Of a stretch of 7,310 nucleotides of DNA, positions 1-6,124 are shown in pieces. A program made the position numbers and the translations under genes. The first letter of the stretch is position 1. The number at the start of each line of letters is the position of its first letter. Below the pieces are notes generated by a model that was not told the DNA's origin, searched no databases, and worked only from the letters and a program-made list of their open reading frames with translations. The stretch spans positions 1 through 7,310 of the forward strand of contig DAIEEM010000183.1 in NCBI GenBank assembly GCA_027325905.1, in the 5' to 3' direction. This stretch comes from Rhodocyclaceae bacterium (lineage in GTDB: Bacteria; Pseudomonadota; Gammaproteobacteria; Burkholderiales; Rhodocyclaceae).

Positions 1-1253
1 CGCACTTCGCGCTGCGGGAAGGGAATCTCGATGCCCTCGGCCTTGAAGGCCTTCCAGATGGCGACGTTGATATCGGAGCGCACGCCGCCGATGCCGCTGG
101 CCGGATCGGCGATCCAGAAACCAAGCTCGAGGTCGATGCCGGAATCGGCGAAGGCGACGACCAGTGCACCCGGCGCCGGCTCGCGCAGCACGCGCGGCTG
201 GGCGAGCGCAGCCGCGACCAGGATCGCCATGGCGCGCTCGAGATCGGCCGCGTAGCTCACCTGCACCGCCAGCGCGATGCGCACCCTGGGGTCGGTGTAG
301 GACTCGTTCTGCACAACGCTGGAAACCAGCACTTCGTTGGGCACGATCGCCTCGACGCCGGTGAGGCCCTTCAGCACCGTGTAGCGCGTCGTGATCTGCG
401 TGACCTGCCCCTTGTGGCCATCCACGGAGATCAAGTCGCCGATGCGCAGAGAGCGGTCGAGCAGGATGATGAAGCCCGAGATGTAGTTGGCGGCGATCTT
501 CTGGAAACCGAAACCGAGACCGACGCCGAGCGCGCCGCCGAACACCGAGAGCATGGTGAGATCGATGCCGACCGCCGGCAGGCCGATCAGCACCGCCAGC
601 ACGATCAGCACCGCCTTCGACAGCCTCGTCAGCACGACGCGCAGGTTGTCGTCCATCCCCTGCGCCGCCAGTAGACGCGCCTCGATCAGTCCGCCGACCC
701 AGAGCGCCACCAGCAGCGTAGCCAGCACGGCGCCGATGCCCTGGATGATGATCCAGAGGTTGAGCGTCTGCCGGCCCACGGTAAAGCTCACGCCTTCGAG
801 CATGTCGATCAGTTGCGGCAGCAGTCCCGTGATGTACAGCGCGACCACGCCCCAGGCCAGCAGCGCGAAGCTGCGCTCGAAGGATGCCAGCCAGCCTGCG
901 CTGCCGAAGCTGTAGCGCAGGACGAAAAAAACGAAGCGGATGACCGCCAGCGACGCGAGCAGCGGCACCGCCACCGAGAGAAGATTCACGTGTTGCCAGT
1001 GCCCGAGAATCGCGCGCGCGACCAGTACCAGCAGCAGCGCGGCGAGTGGAAACACCAAGCGCCGCAGCCCGCGGCGGCCGAGCGCCATCAGCCCCTCCGT
1101 GCCGACCGCCGTATTGCCGCTGCGCACGACGCGATTCGCCAGCCAGCCGAGCCCGAGACATAAGGCCAGCACCCCGGCCTGCCAAAGCACGCCCGGTTGT
1201 TGCGCATCGCGCCAGAGGCCGATCAGCAGACTGCCGAATTCGTTCGAGTCCAT
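1..1253 (-). CDS. MscS-family mechanosensitive ion channel, C-terminus cut by window edge
   Basis: This is an inner-membrane small-conductance mechanosensitive channel of the MscS superfamily, expected to open under membrane tension and release solutes on osmotic downshock. I translated 417 codons from ATG at 1253; the frame is open to the left edge. The N-terminal half holds several hydrophobic segments (about residues 24-40, 65-82, 90-112, 128-148, 165-190, 213-235). The hallmark region follows: a Gly/Ala-rich pore helix around 236-258 (GGALGVGLGFGFQKIAANY), then FIILLDRSLRIGDLI (261-275) and the beta domain with VPNEVL (304-309). The alpha/beta C-terminal domain reaches IPFPQREV (410-417), which normally lies near the end of the family, so few residues should be missing. 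With extra N-terminal helices it is larger than E. coli MscS and may be a YbdG/YnaI-type relative. A GAGGTG ribosome site lies 8 nt upstream and overlaps the stop of the preceding PLD gene, 7 nt away, so coupling is likely. The family call is secure; the subfamily is not. Confidence 0.93.
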   Translation of the reverse strand, partial: MDSNEFGSLLIGLWRDAQQPGVLWQAGVLALCLGLGWLANRVVRSGNTAVGTEGLMALGRRGLRRLVFPLAALLLVLVARAILGHWQHVNLLSVAVPLLASLAVIRFVFFVLRYSFGSAGWLASFERSFALLAWGVVALYITGLLPQLIDMLEGVSFTVGRQTLNLWIIIQGIGAVLATLLVALWVGGLIEARLLAAQGMDDNLRVVLTRLSKAVLIVLAVLIGLPAVGIDLTMLSVFGGALGVGLGFGFQKIAANYISGFIILLDRSLRIGDLISVDGHKGQVTQITTRYTVLKGLTGVEAIVPNEVLVSSVVQNESYTDPRVRIALAVQVSYAADLERAMAILVAAALAQPRVLREPAPGALVVAFADSGIDLELGFWIADPASGIGGVRSDINVAIWKAFKAEGIEIPFPQREV

Positions 1254-1260
1254 TTTTCAT

Positions 1261-1806
1261 TCACCTCGAATAAGGCACGGCGTCCCGGCGATGGCGCCGC
1301 CAGTTGTCGAGATAGGCGCGCGCCAGCGGCACGTTGCCGCGCAGGATGACGAGGTTCTCGGCGTTGCGCGCCTGCGCCGAAAACGTGAAGTTGTAGCTGC
1401 TGGTGACGACCACCGGATCGGCGCTCTCGGCATCGACAAGAAGGATCTTGTTGTGGGCGCTGGCATAGCGCACCTCGAACCAGATCGGTATGCCGGAGTC
1501 GTGCAGCGCATTGACGAGGCTGTGCTCGCTCTTCGTCGCCTGCTCGCGGTCGGCCAGCATCTCGACTTTTACGCCGCGCTTTTGCGCTTCGCCGAGCGCC
1601 CAGGCGATGTTGCGGCTGCTGAAGGCGTAGGCCTGGACGTGGATGCTGCGCTTGGCCGCTCCGATCGTTCTCAGCAGCGCGCCCTCGGCGTCGTCCCAGG
1701 GCGTGAAATAAACTTCGACCGTGCCCTGCGCCGGCAACGGCCCCAGCGCCGACGCCGCCGGCGCCAACAACGCGGCGATCAGCAGCAGGGCGATGCGGAC
1801 GATCAT
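1261..1806 (-). CDS. Exported single-HKD phospholipase D family protein (Nuc-like nuclease type)
   Basis: The protein has 181 residues. It starts with a signal peptide (MIVRIALLLIAALLAPAASA, residues 1-20), so it probably acts in the periplasm or outside the cell. One HxKxxxxD motif is present: H118, K120, D125 (HNKILLVD). It is followed by SSYNFT (136-141) and RNAENLVIL (147-155), the arrangement of Nuc-type endonucleases and other small PLD-family proteins, which form the active site as a homodimer. The single motif and small size fit Nuc rather than two-motif phospholipases. Family members cut nucleic acid or phospholipid phosphodiesters; the real substrate cannot be read from sequence. 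The ATG overlaps the methyltransferase stop in an ATGA (1806-1803), indicating translational coupling. The frame stays open far upstream inside the methyltransferase gene, but the signal peptide, the overlap and a GGAA 8 nt upstream fix the start here. Confidence 0.9.
   Translation of the reverse strand: MIVRIALLLIAALLAPAASALGPLPAQGTVEVYFTPWDDAEGALLRTIGAAKRSIHVQAYAFSSRNIAWALGEAQKRGVKVEMLADREQATKSEHSLVNALHDSGIPIWFEVRYASAHNKILLVDAESADPVVVTSSYNFTFSAQARNAENLVILRGNVPLARAYLDNWRRHRRDAVPYSR
1262..1267 (-). promoter_or_regulatory. Shine-Dalgarno site for the MscS-family gene
   Basis: GAGGTG on the minus strand lies 8 nt before the ATG at 1253. It includes the AGG and the first bases of the TGA that end the upstream PLD-family gene. 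Ribosomes terminating there would sit on the next initiation site. It supports ATG 1253 as the start over the out-of-frame ATG at 1260. Confidence 0.6.
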
Positions 1807-3059
1807 TTGCTGCGTTCCAGCACGGCGGCATAGAAGCCGTCTGTGCCGTGCCGGTGCGGCAACAGCCGCATGTCGTCGCCACAGTCGAGCGCGATGCCCT
1901 GCTTGGCCAGCAAGTCCTTGGCCGACAGGCGATGGAAGTCGGGGTGCGCCTGCAGGAAGGCATCGACGATGGCGGCATTCTCCTCTTCGAGAATGCTGCA
2001 CGTGGCATAGACGAGGCGGCCGCCGGCCTTGACCAGGCGCGCGGCGGCAGCGAGGATATCGGCCTGCTTGCGCGTCAGTTCGGCCACGCTCTGCGGCGTC
2101 TGCCGCCACTTCAGGTCGGGGTTGCGCCGCAGCGTGCCGAGCCCCGAACAGGGCGCGTCGACCAGCACGCGGTCGATCTTGCCGGCGAGCCGCTTCACGC
2201 GCGGGTCGTTCTCGCCCGACAGGCACGCCGGATGGACGTTCGACAACCCTGAGCGCGCCACGCGCGGCTTGAGTTTCGCCAGGCGCTTGTCGGAGACGTC
2301 GAAGGCATAGAGCCGGCCGGTCGAACGCATCAGCGCGCCGAGCAGCAGCGTCTTGCCGCCGGCGCCGGCGCAGAAATCGACGACCATCTCGCCGCGCTTC
2401 GGCGCCAGCAGATAGCCGAGCAGTTGCGAACCCTCGTCCTGCACCTCGATGCTGCCGGCCAGGTAAAGCGGGTGGCGCGACAGCGCCGGCTTGGTCTTGA
2501 GGCGGATGCCCTGCGGCGAATAAGGGCAAGGCTCGGCATTGATACCTTCGGCGGCGAACTGCGCCAGCACGTCATCGCGCCTGGCCTTGAAGTCGTTGAC
2601 GCGCAAGTCCAGCGGCGCCGGCCGGTTCAGCGCGCGGGCCAGTTCGAGGATATCGTCGGCGCCGAGGCGCGCCGCCAGCCGTTCGGCCAGCCAGTCCGGA
2701 AAATCCGTCTGCTCGGCCAGCGTCAGTTGCGGCTCGGGCCTGGCCTTGAGCGCCGCCACCCAGGCCATCTCGTCGGCATCGAGCGCGCCTTCGAGCTGGC
2801 GCAGGTTCACGCCCTGGATGCGCACCAGCGCCGCCAGCGCCAGTTGTCCCGCGTTGGCGTCGGCGCCGGCCAGGCGCGTCAGCCAGCGGCGGCGGCGCAG
2901 CACGGCATACGCCGTCTCGGCGATGAAGGCGCGCTCGCGGCTGCCGGTCTTCTGGGCGCGGAAATACGCCGACAGCGCGGCATCCGCGGGTTGGGCGAAC
3001 TTGAGCAGCTCCGCGGTCATCACCGCGGCGCCCTCGATCATTTTCGATGTAATGCTCAT
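1803..3059 (-). CDS. RsmB/NOP-family SAM-dependent RNA (cytosine-C5) methyltransferase
   Basis: This 418-residue enzyme should transfer a methyl group from S-adenosylmethionine to C5 of a cytosine in RNA, most likely rRNA, in the cytoplasm. The N-terminal part (about 1-145) is a helical region like that preceding the catalytic domain in Sun/RsmB proteins. Rossmann motifs follow: VVDFCAGAGGKT (226-237, SAM loop), D254 in FDVSDKR, VDAPCSGLGTLRRNP (300-314) with C304, and YATCS (351-355) with C354. The two cysteines are the pair used by m5C methyltransferases, the TC cysteine being the nucleophile in bacterial enzymes. HGTDGFYAAVL (404-414) is the usual C-terminal motif. The SAM loop reads AGAGGKT rather than the AAPGGKT usual in true RsmB, and the neighbours are purN and DUF3108 rather than fmt. 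I infer a betaproteobacterial paralogue and give no symbol. ATG 3059 lies 1 nt after the DUF3108 stop. M14 is a less likely alternative start. Confidence 0.93.
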   Translation of the reverse strand: MSITSKMIEGAAVMTAELLKFAQPADAALSAYFRAQKTGSRERAFIAETAYAVLRRRRWLTRLAGADANAGQLALAALVRIQGVNLRQLEGALDADEMAWVAALKARPEPQLTLAEQTDFPDWLAERLAARLGADDILELARALNRPAPLDLRVNDFKARRDDVLAQFAAEGINAEPCPYSPQGIRLKTKPALSRHPLYLAGSIEVQDEGSQLLGYLLAPKRGEMVVDFCAGAGGKTLLLGALMRSTGRLYAFDVSDKRLAKLKPRVARSGLSNVHPACLSGENDPRVKRLAGKIDRVLVDAPCSGLGTLRRNPDLKWRQTPQSVAELTRKQADILAAAARLVKAGGRLVYATCSILEEENAAIVDAFLQAHPDFHRLSAKDLLAKQGIALDCGDDMRLLPHRHGTDGFYAAVLERSK

Positions 3060-3060
3060 A

Positions 3061-3999
3061 TCATTTCAGGTCCACCAAGTCCGCCGTCTGTTCGAACGCG
3101 TCGCCCTTGCGATCGACATAGCGTATTTTAACCGGCAGGCCGCCGTAAGCCGGCGCCAGCCACACTTCCGTGCTGTCGCCGTCCGCCTGCGTGCGCAAAT
3201 GCAGCGCGGCGACGGTCCCTGCCGTCAGTTCGAGCTTCTCCTCGCCGACCCACTCGAAGATCCAGCGGCCCAGGCGGCTGCCGGTCGCCACCGCCAGGTC
3301 GACGTTCTGCCGCGGCGCCAGCCAGGCGAGCTGGTAGAACACCGAGATCATGTCCTGCGCGCCGTCGGTCAGGCGCTCGGCGGCGCGCCCGCCGGAGAAG
3401 GCGACTTGCGCGCCGGGCCAGTCGAAGGTGGCGACTTCCGCGTCGCGGCCCGCGCGCTGGTCGCGGAACTCGTGCGGACGCAAACCGGCGGCCGTGACCT
3501 CGCCCTCGCTGGTCTGCGTGCGCGTCCGTCCGCGCAGCGCCGCCAGTCCTTTCGGTTCGGCGACGGAACGGATCGAATAGCGCTGACCGTCGATGCGCCA
3601 CTCCTGAACCGTCTCGCCGATGATGAAACCGCCGTCGCCGTACTTGACGATGTAGCGCAGATGCCCCTGGCGCGGCCAGGGTGGAGACGGTGGTGGCGGC
3701 GGCGGCGGTTCGGCCGGCGGCGGCGCCTCGACCGGCTCGACCGGCTCGACCGGCTCGGGCGCCGCGGCAGCCAGGGCTTGCGGCGCAGGGACATGGTCCG
3801 CGGCAGCGGCGGGCGGCGATACATGCCGAACCGGATGCGGGTGCGGCTTGGCCGCGGGAAGCGGGGACGGCGGCGGCGCCAGCCGCGCTTCGAGCAACGG
3901 CGGCTCGGGTGCGGCATCTCCGGGCAGCGCCCATCCCGGCATGACGATCGCCGCGGCATGCATTAGGACCGAAACCGCCAAGGCGATAGCGAAGGGCAT
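3061..3999 (-). CDS. DUF3108-domain protein with TonB-like N-terminal anchor and proline-rich spacer
   Basis: The protein has 312 residues in three parts. Residues 3-24 form one hydrophobic helix without basic residues ahead of it; it contains S10-VLM-H14, the SxxxH spacing of the TonB transmembrane helix. Residues 26-109 are a Pro/Ala-rich spacer with EPV repeats (82-90) and seven consecutive prolines (98-104), as in periplasm-spanning TonB-like linkers. Residues about 112-312 match my recollection of the DUF3108 domain: a beta-rich periplasmic domain starting LRYIVKYGDGGFIIGE, with DMISVFYQLAW (216-226), WIFEWVGEEKLELTAG (246-261) and VWLAPAYGGLPVKIRY (279-294). The function is unknown; I expect an inner-membrane-anchored periplasmic protein. 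It starts 3 nt after the purN stop and ends 1 nt before the methyltransferase start, so it is co-transcribed with both. The DUF3108 assignment is by pattern, not by search. Confidence 0.85.
   Translation of the reverse strand: MPFAIALAVSVLMHAAAIVMPGWALPGDAAPEPPLLEARLAPPPSPLPAAKPHPHPVRHVSPPAAAADHVPAPQALAAAAPEPVEPVEPVEAPPPAEPPPPPPPSPPWPRQGHLRYIVKYGDGGFIIGETVQEWRIDGQRYSIRSVAEPKGLAALRGRTRTQTSEGEVTAAGLRPHEFRDQRAGRDAEVATFDWPGAQVAFSGGRAAERLTDGAQDMISVFYQLAWLAPRQNVDLAVATGSRLGRWIFEWVGEEKLELTAGTVAALHLRTQADGDSTEVWLAPAYGGLPVKIRYVDRKGDAFEQTADLVDLK
3688..3708 (-). other. Seven-proline run within the DUF3108 gene
   Basis: Seven consecutive CCG/CCA codons encode P98-P104, with further prolines at 106, 107 and 109. 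Runs of three or more prolines are known to stall ribosomes unless elongation factor EF-P is present. Translation of this protein, and perhaps of genes downstream of it, should therefore depend on EF-P. Confidence 0.8.
3727..3757. repeat. 9-bp tandem repeat (accggctcg, 3 copies plus 4 bases)
   Basis: Three perfect copies of accggctcg lie at 3731-3739, 3740-3748 and 3749-3757, preceded by ctcg. On the coding (minus) strand each unit encodes Glu-Pro-Val. The period is a multiple of three, so gain or loss of units changes only the length of the proline-rich spacer of the DUF3108 protein. Confidence 0.9.
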
Positions 4000-4002
4000 C
4001 CC

Positions 4003-4638
4003 TCAATCCGGAGGCACGCGCAGCACGCCGTCGGCGTTCGCCGCGCCCGCCAGCCGCACGCGGCCATCGACCACGGCAATTCTTCCTTCGAGGAACCAAC
4101 GCGCCGCCCGCGCATAGACGACGTGTTCCTGGGCCAGCACGCGCGCCGCCAAGTCGGCTTCGCTGTCTTCCGTCAGCACCGGCACGGCCGCCTGGACGAC
4201 GATCGGCCCGCAGTCGAGCGAGGGCGTGACGAAATGCACGGTACAGCCATGGATCTTGACGCCCGCCGCCAGCGCCGCGGCGTGCGTGTGCAGCCCGGGA
4301 AACGACGGCAGCAGCGAGGGATGAATGTTGAGCAGGCGGCCGTCGAAGCGCTTGACGAAGTCCAGCCCCAGCACGCGCATGAAGCCCGCCAGCAGCACCA
4401 GGTCGGGCGCGTGACGTTCGATTTCCGCCGCCAGCGCGGCATCGAAAGCATCGCGGCTGGCATAGGCCTTGTGGTCGACGACGACGGTCGGCACGCCGTG
4501 CGCCGCCGCCCAGGCGAGGCCGGCGGCCTCCGGCCGATTGGAGATCACCGCGGCGCAGCGGCCGGGCAGTTGCGCCGCAATCAGCGCCTCCATGTTGCTG
4601 CCGCGCCCCGAGATCAGCACGACGAATGTTTTTGTCAT
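4003..4638 (-). CDS. purN: Phosphoribosylglycinamide formyltransferase (GART)
   Basis: PurN transfers the formyl group of 10-formyltetrahydrofolate to glycinamide ribonucleotide, the third step of IMP synthesis, in the cytoplasm. The 211-residue length is normal for the family (E. coli 212). SGRGSN (10-15) is the phosphate-binding loop. LLAGFMRVL (82-90) and LLNIHPSLLPSFPG (102-115) follow, carrying N104 and H106. GCTVHFVTPSLDCGPI (131-146) carries D142. These match catalytic N106, H108 and D144 of E. coli with a constant offset of two. The ATG overlaps the TGA of the upstream lipoprotein gene (ATGA, 4638-4635), and the DUF3108 gene follows after 3 nt. This purine gene therefore sits in an envelope-gene convoy without its usual partner purM next to it. 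No purine operator was recognised in front of it. Confidence 0.97.
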   Translation of the reverse strand: MTKTFVVLISGRGSNMEALIAAQLPGRCAAVISNRPEAAGLAWAAAHGVPTVVVDHKAYASRDAFDAALAAEIERHAPDLVLLAGFMRVLGLDFVKRFDGRLLNIHPSLLPSFPGLHTHAAALAAGVKIHGCTVHFVTPSLDCGPIVVQAAVPVLTEDSEADLAARVLAQEHVVYARAARWFLEGRIAVVDGRVRLAGAANADGVLRVPPD

Positions 4639-5342
4639 TTAAGCCCCGCCACTGGGAGGAAAACGAGCGACGCCACGCTCTGCAGCACCTTGACGATGCC
4701 GCGGTTGGTCTTGTCGGCGACGAGGGTCGCGAGCAGGTCGAGATTGCCGACCATCTTGCCGAACTCGCGCTCGAAGCTGAGGTTGTATTCGGGACTCATC
4801 TCATTGGACAGCAGCAATTGACGGCCCGCCGCATCGCGGGCCTGGGCCAGCTTCCAGGCGGCGATCTCGACGTTGCGCGCGCTGTTGTAAAGCTTCTGGG
4901 GATCGAGGTCGTCGGTCACGAAGAAGTCCGTCTTTTCGTTGAAAGCGGCATGCAGCATTCCCCCCAGGCCGCCAATGAACGCGGCGACGCGGTCGCCTTG
5001 ATAGTCTTCGCGCAGGCCGAGCAATACCAACTCGGTGCCCTGCTTGCCCTCGAACTCGGGCAGGCGCCAGGCGTAGCGCGGTTCGAATATCCGCCCCACC
5101 GCCGCTTCGACGCTGCCCGCCGATTTCCGCCATTCGCGCGGATTGCGTCGGTAGAGCTTCTCGGCCAAGAGGTGCAGGTTGGCGAAAACCTCGCGGCGAT
5201 GGAGATCGGCGACCCGGTCGAGGTCGGTCTTGGCGAGTTGGGCCGGATCGAAACCGGATGCGCCCTTCGGCCCGGAGCCGGACGTGGCGGTGCAGGCCGT
5301 CAGGGCCGCCGAAAACGCCGCTGCCAGCAGGAAAACGCGCAT
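4635..5342 (-). CDS. Predicted lipoprotein of unknown function
   Basis: I do not recognise the family. The 235-residue protein begins with a short lipoprotein signal (MRVFLLAAAFSAALTAC), lipobox LTAC with C17 as the predicted lipidated residue. The +2 residue is Thr, not Asp, which by the E. coli rule favours the outer membrane. A small Ser/Gly-rich linker (18-30) precedes a mostly helical, charged body containing LHLLAEKLYRRNPREWRK (57-74), a Gly-rich hydrophobic stretch AFIGGLGGMLHAAF (121-134), DLDPQKLYNSARNVEIAAW (145-163) and a hydrophobic C-terminal segment (about 216-232). An in-frame TAG lies two codons before ATG 5342, so no longer start is possible. The stop overlaps purN in an ATGA, implying coupled translation. 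The upstream neighbour is dedA, so a role in the envelope is likely but is only inferred. No catalytic motif was seen. Confidence 0.87.
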   Translation of the reverse strand: MRVFLLAAAFSAALTACTATSGSGPKGASGFDPAQLAKTDLDRVADLHRREVFANLHLLAEKLYRRNPREWRKSAGSVEAAVGRIFEPRYAWRLPEFEGKQGTELVLLGLREDYQGDRVAAFIGGLGGMLHAAFNEKTDFFVTDDLDPQKLYNSARNVEIAAWKLAQARDAAGRQLLLSNEMSPEYNLSFEREFGKMVGNLDLLATLVADKTNRGIVKVLQSVASLVFLPVAGLK

Positions 5343-5387
5343 GGCCTATGTTAGCGCATACCGCCAAGCGGACTCCATCACCCTGTT

Positions 5388-5465
5388 TCAACGGGCGAAA
5401 CGCTGCCGCAGCCAGCCGACGACGATCGGCAGCAGCGAAATGACGACGATGACGAGAATGACCGC
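5388..5465 (-). pseudogene. Orphaned in-frame C-terminal tail of dedA, beyond an amber codon
   Basis: Directly after the TAG at 5468-5466 the same frame continues for 25 sense codons to TGA at 5390-5388. It encodes AVILVIVVISLLPIVV followed by GWLRQRFAR: a hydrophobic helix and then a basic end, which is how full-length DedA proteins finish. With it the protein would be 214 residues, the normal family size (E. coli DedA and YqjA are about 220). The tail has no start codon or ribosome site of its own. It accounts for most of the apparent gap between dedA and the lipoprotein gene. Confidence 0.8.
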
Positions 5466-6032
5466 CTAGAGATTGTTCTTCACGGCCGGCAGGTTTCCGA
5501 ACCAATAGCCGGCCGCCGACAGCGAAACCACCCAGACCAAGGCGCCGAGCAGGTCGAAGGCGAAGTAGCGCATGTAAGTCATGCGCGCGACGCCGGCGAC
5601 GAAGGGCGCGAAGGTGCGCACCAGCGGAATGAAGCGCGCCAGCGTCATGGTCAGGCCGCCCCAGCGCTCGTAGAAGCCGTGGGCCTGGTCGTAGGCGGCG
5701 CGGTCGAAGAAGCGCGGCGCGCCTTCGCCCCAATGCAGCACGCGCTTGCCGATCCAGCGGCCGATCCAGTAATTGCAGTTGTCGCCGAGCACGGCGCCTG
5801 CCAGCAGTACGCCGATCAGGCCGCCGAGGTCCATGCCGCCCGTCGCCGCCAGCGCGCCGGCGACGAACAGCAGCGAATCGCCCGGCAGGAAGGGCGTCAC
5901 GACCAGGCCGGTTTCGCAGAAGACAATAAGGAACAGGATCGCGTAAATCCATACGCCATACTGGACGACCAGCAGCGCGAGATGCTTGTCGAGGTGGAGG
6001 ATGATGTCGACGAACGGGGCGAGAAGATCCAT
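5466..6032 (-). CDS. DedA-family inner-membrane protein, ended early by an in-frame amber codon
   Basis: DedA (VTT/SNARE-associated) proteins are inner-membrane proteins linked to proton-dependent transport and recycling of lipid carriers; some members are undecaprenyl-phosphate flippases. The open frame from ATG 6032 gives 188 residues. Family signatures are present: [19 protein letters not shown] (38-56) with E40 and D52, [15 protein letters not shown] (83-97), and [16 protein letters not shown] (132-147) with R133 and R139. These correspond to the essential E39, D51, R130 and R136 of E. coli YqjA. The protein stops with TAG after [10 protein letters not shown], just before the expected last membrane helix, which is still encoded in frame downstream (to 5388). 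The gene is therefore either a truncated or dying allele, or carries a single-base sequencing or assembly error. No clear Shine-Dalgarno site precedes ATG 6032; the start is supported by the usual family N-terminus ([23 protein letters not shown]). It is the first gene of the minus-strand convoy. Confidence 0.92.
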   Translation of the reverse strand: MDLLAPFVDIILHLDKHLALLVVQYGVWIYAILFLIVFCETGLVVTPFLPGDSLLFVAGALAATGGMDLGGLIGVLLAGAVLGDNCNYWIGRWIGKRVLHWGEGAPRFFDRAAYDQAHGFYERWGGLTMTLARFIPLVRTFAPFVAGVARMTYMRYFAFDLLGALVWVVSLSAAGYWFGNLPAVKNNL

Positions 6033-6068
6033 GCGCTGGGACCGGGAACGTGGCGTTTCGAGGCGCGC

Positions 6069-6074
6069 ATTTTA
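6069..6074 (-). promoter_or_regulatory. Possible -10 element for dedA
   Basis: TAAAAT on the minus strand in the dedA/mutL gap matches the sigma-70 -10 consensus at five of six positions. Transcription would begin near 6062, giving a leader of about 30 nt before ATG 6032. There is no recognisable -35 hexamer at 16-18 nt spacing. If correct, it would drive the whole minus-strand convoy. Confidence 0.35.
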
Positions 6075-6112
6075 CCCCGCATCGCCAGCGCCGGCCTGCC
6101 GTCCCACGCCGC

Positions 6113-6118
6113 TATAAT
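6113..6118 (+). promoter_or_regulatory. Perfect -10 element (TATAAT) for mutL
   Basis: TATAAT lies in an otherwise GC-rich gap, immediately before mutL. A start site seven bases after its last T falls on 6125, the G of the GTG start codon. No -35 match is visible at 16-18 nt spacing (the 17-nt position reads gccggc) and there is no TG extension. There is also no Shine-Dalgarno sequence between the box and the GTG. Confidence 0.5.
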
Positions 6119-6124
6119 CCGCCA

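Noticed and set aside
940..1833. 297-codon plus-strand frame opposite the MscS and PLD genes
   Set aside because: Antisense shadow; composition is Arg/Ala/Gln-rich with no motif, and the minus-strand genes explain the DNA.
1833..1844. Sequence resembling a Neisseria DNA uptake word (gccgtctg)
   Set aside because: It lacks the final AA of the GCCGTCTGAA word, occurs inside a coding region, and one partial match is expected by chance.
1807..2529. Long upstream extension of the PLD reading frame, inside the methyltransferase gene
   Set aside because: The frame is open for about 720 nt, but its translation is Arg/Ala-rich, lacks domain features, and lies wholly within a well-supported gene in another frame. 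The signal peptide and ATGA overlap set the real start at 1806.
2539..3966. 475-codon plus-strand frame opposite the methyltransferase and DUF3108 genes
   Set aside because: Antisense shadow with repeats such as RLDRLDRLDRLG that are only the reverse reading of the EPV coding repeat.
5361..5371. Small inverted repeat ccgc-caa-gcgg between dedA and the lipoprotein gene
   Set aside because: The stem is only 4 bp and no T-tract follows on either strand, so it is not a credible terminator.
5466..5468. Amber recoding (TAG read as an amino acid) as a genome-wide feature
   Set aside because: Only one internal TAG is seen, no suppressor tRNA or pyrrolysine genes are in the window, and such recoding is not expected in a betaproteobacterium. 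A mutation or error is simpler.
4801..5952. 383-codon minus-strand frame spanning dedA and the lipoprotein gene
   Set aside because: It is an out-of-frame shadow, Arg-rich and low in complexity, while both genes it crosses have strong signatures in their own frames.
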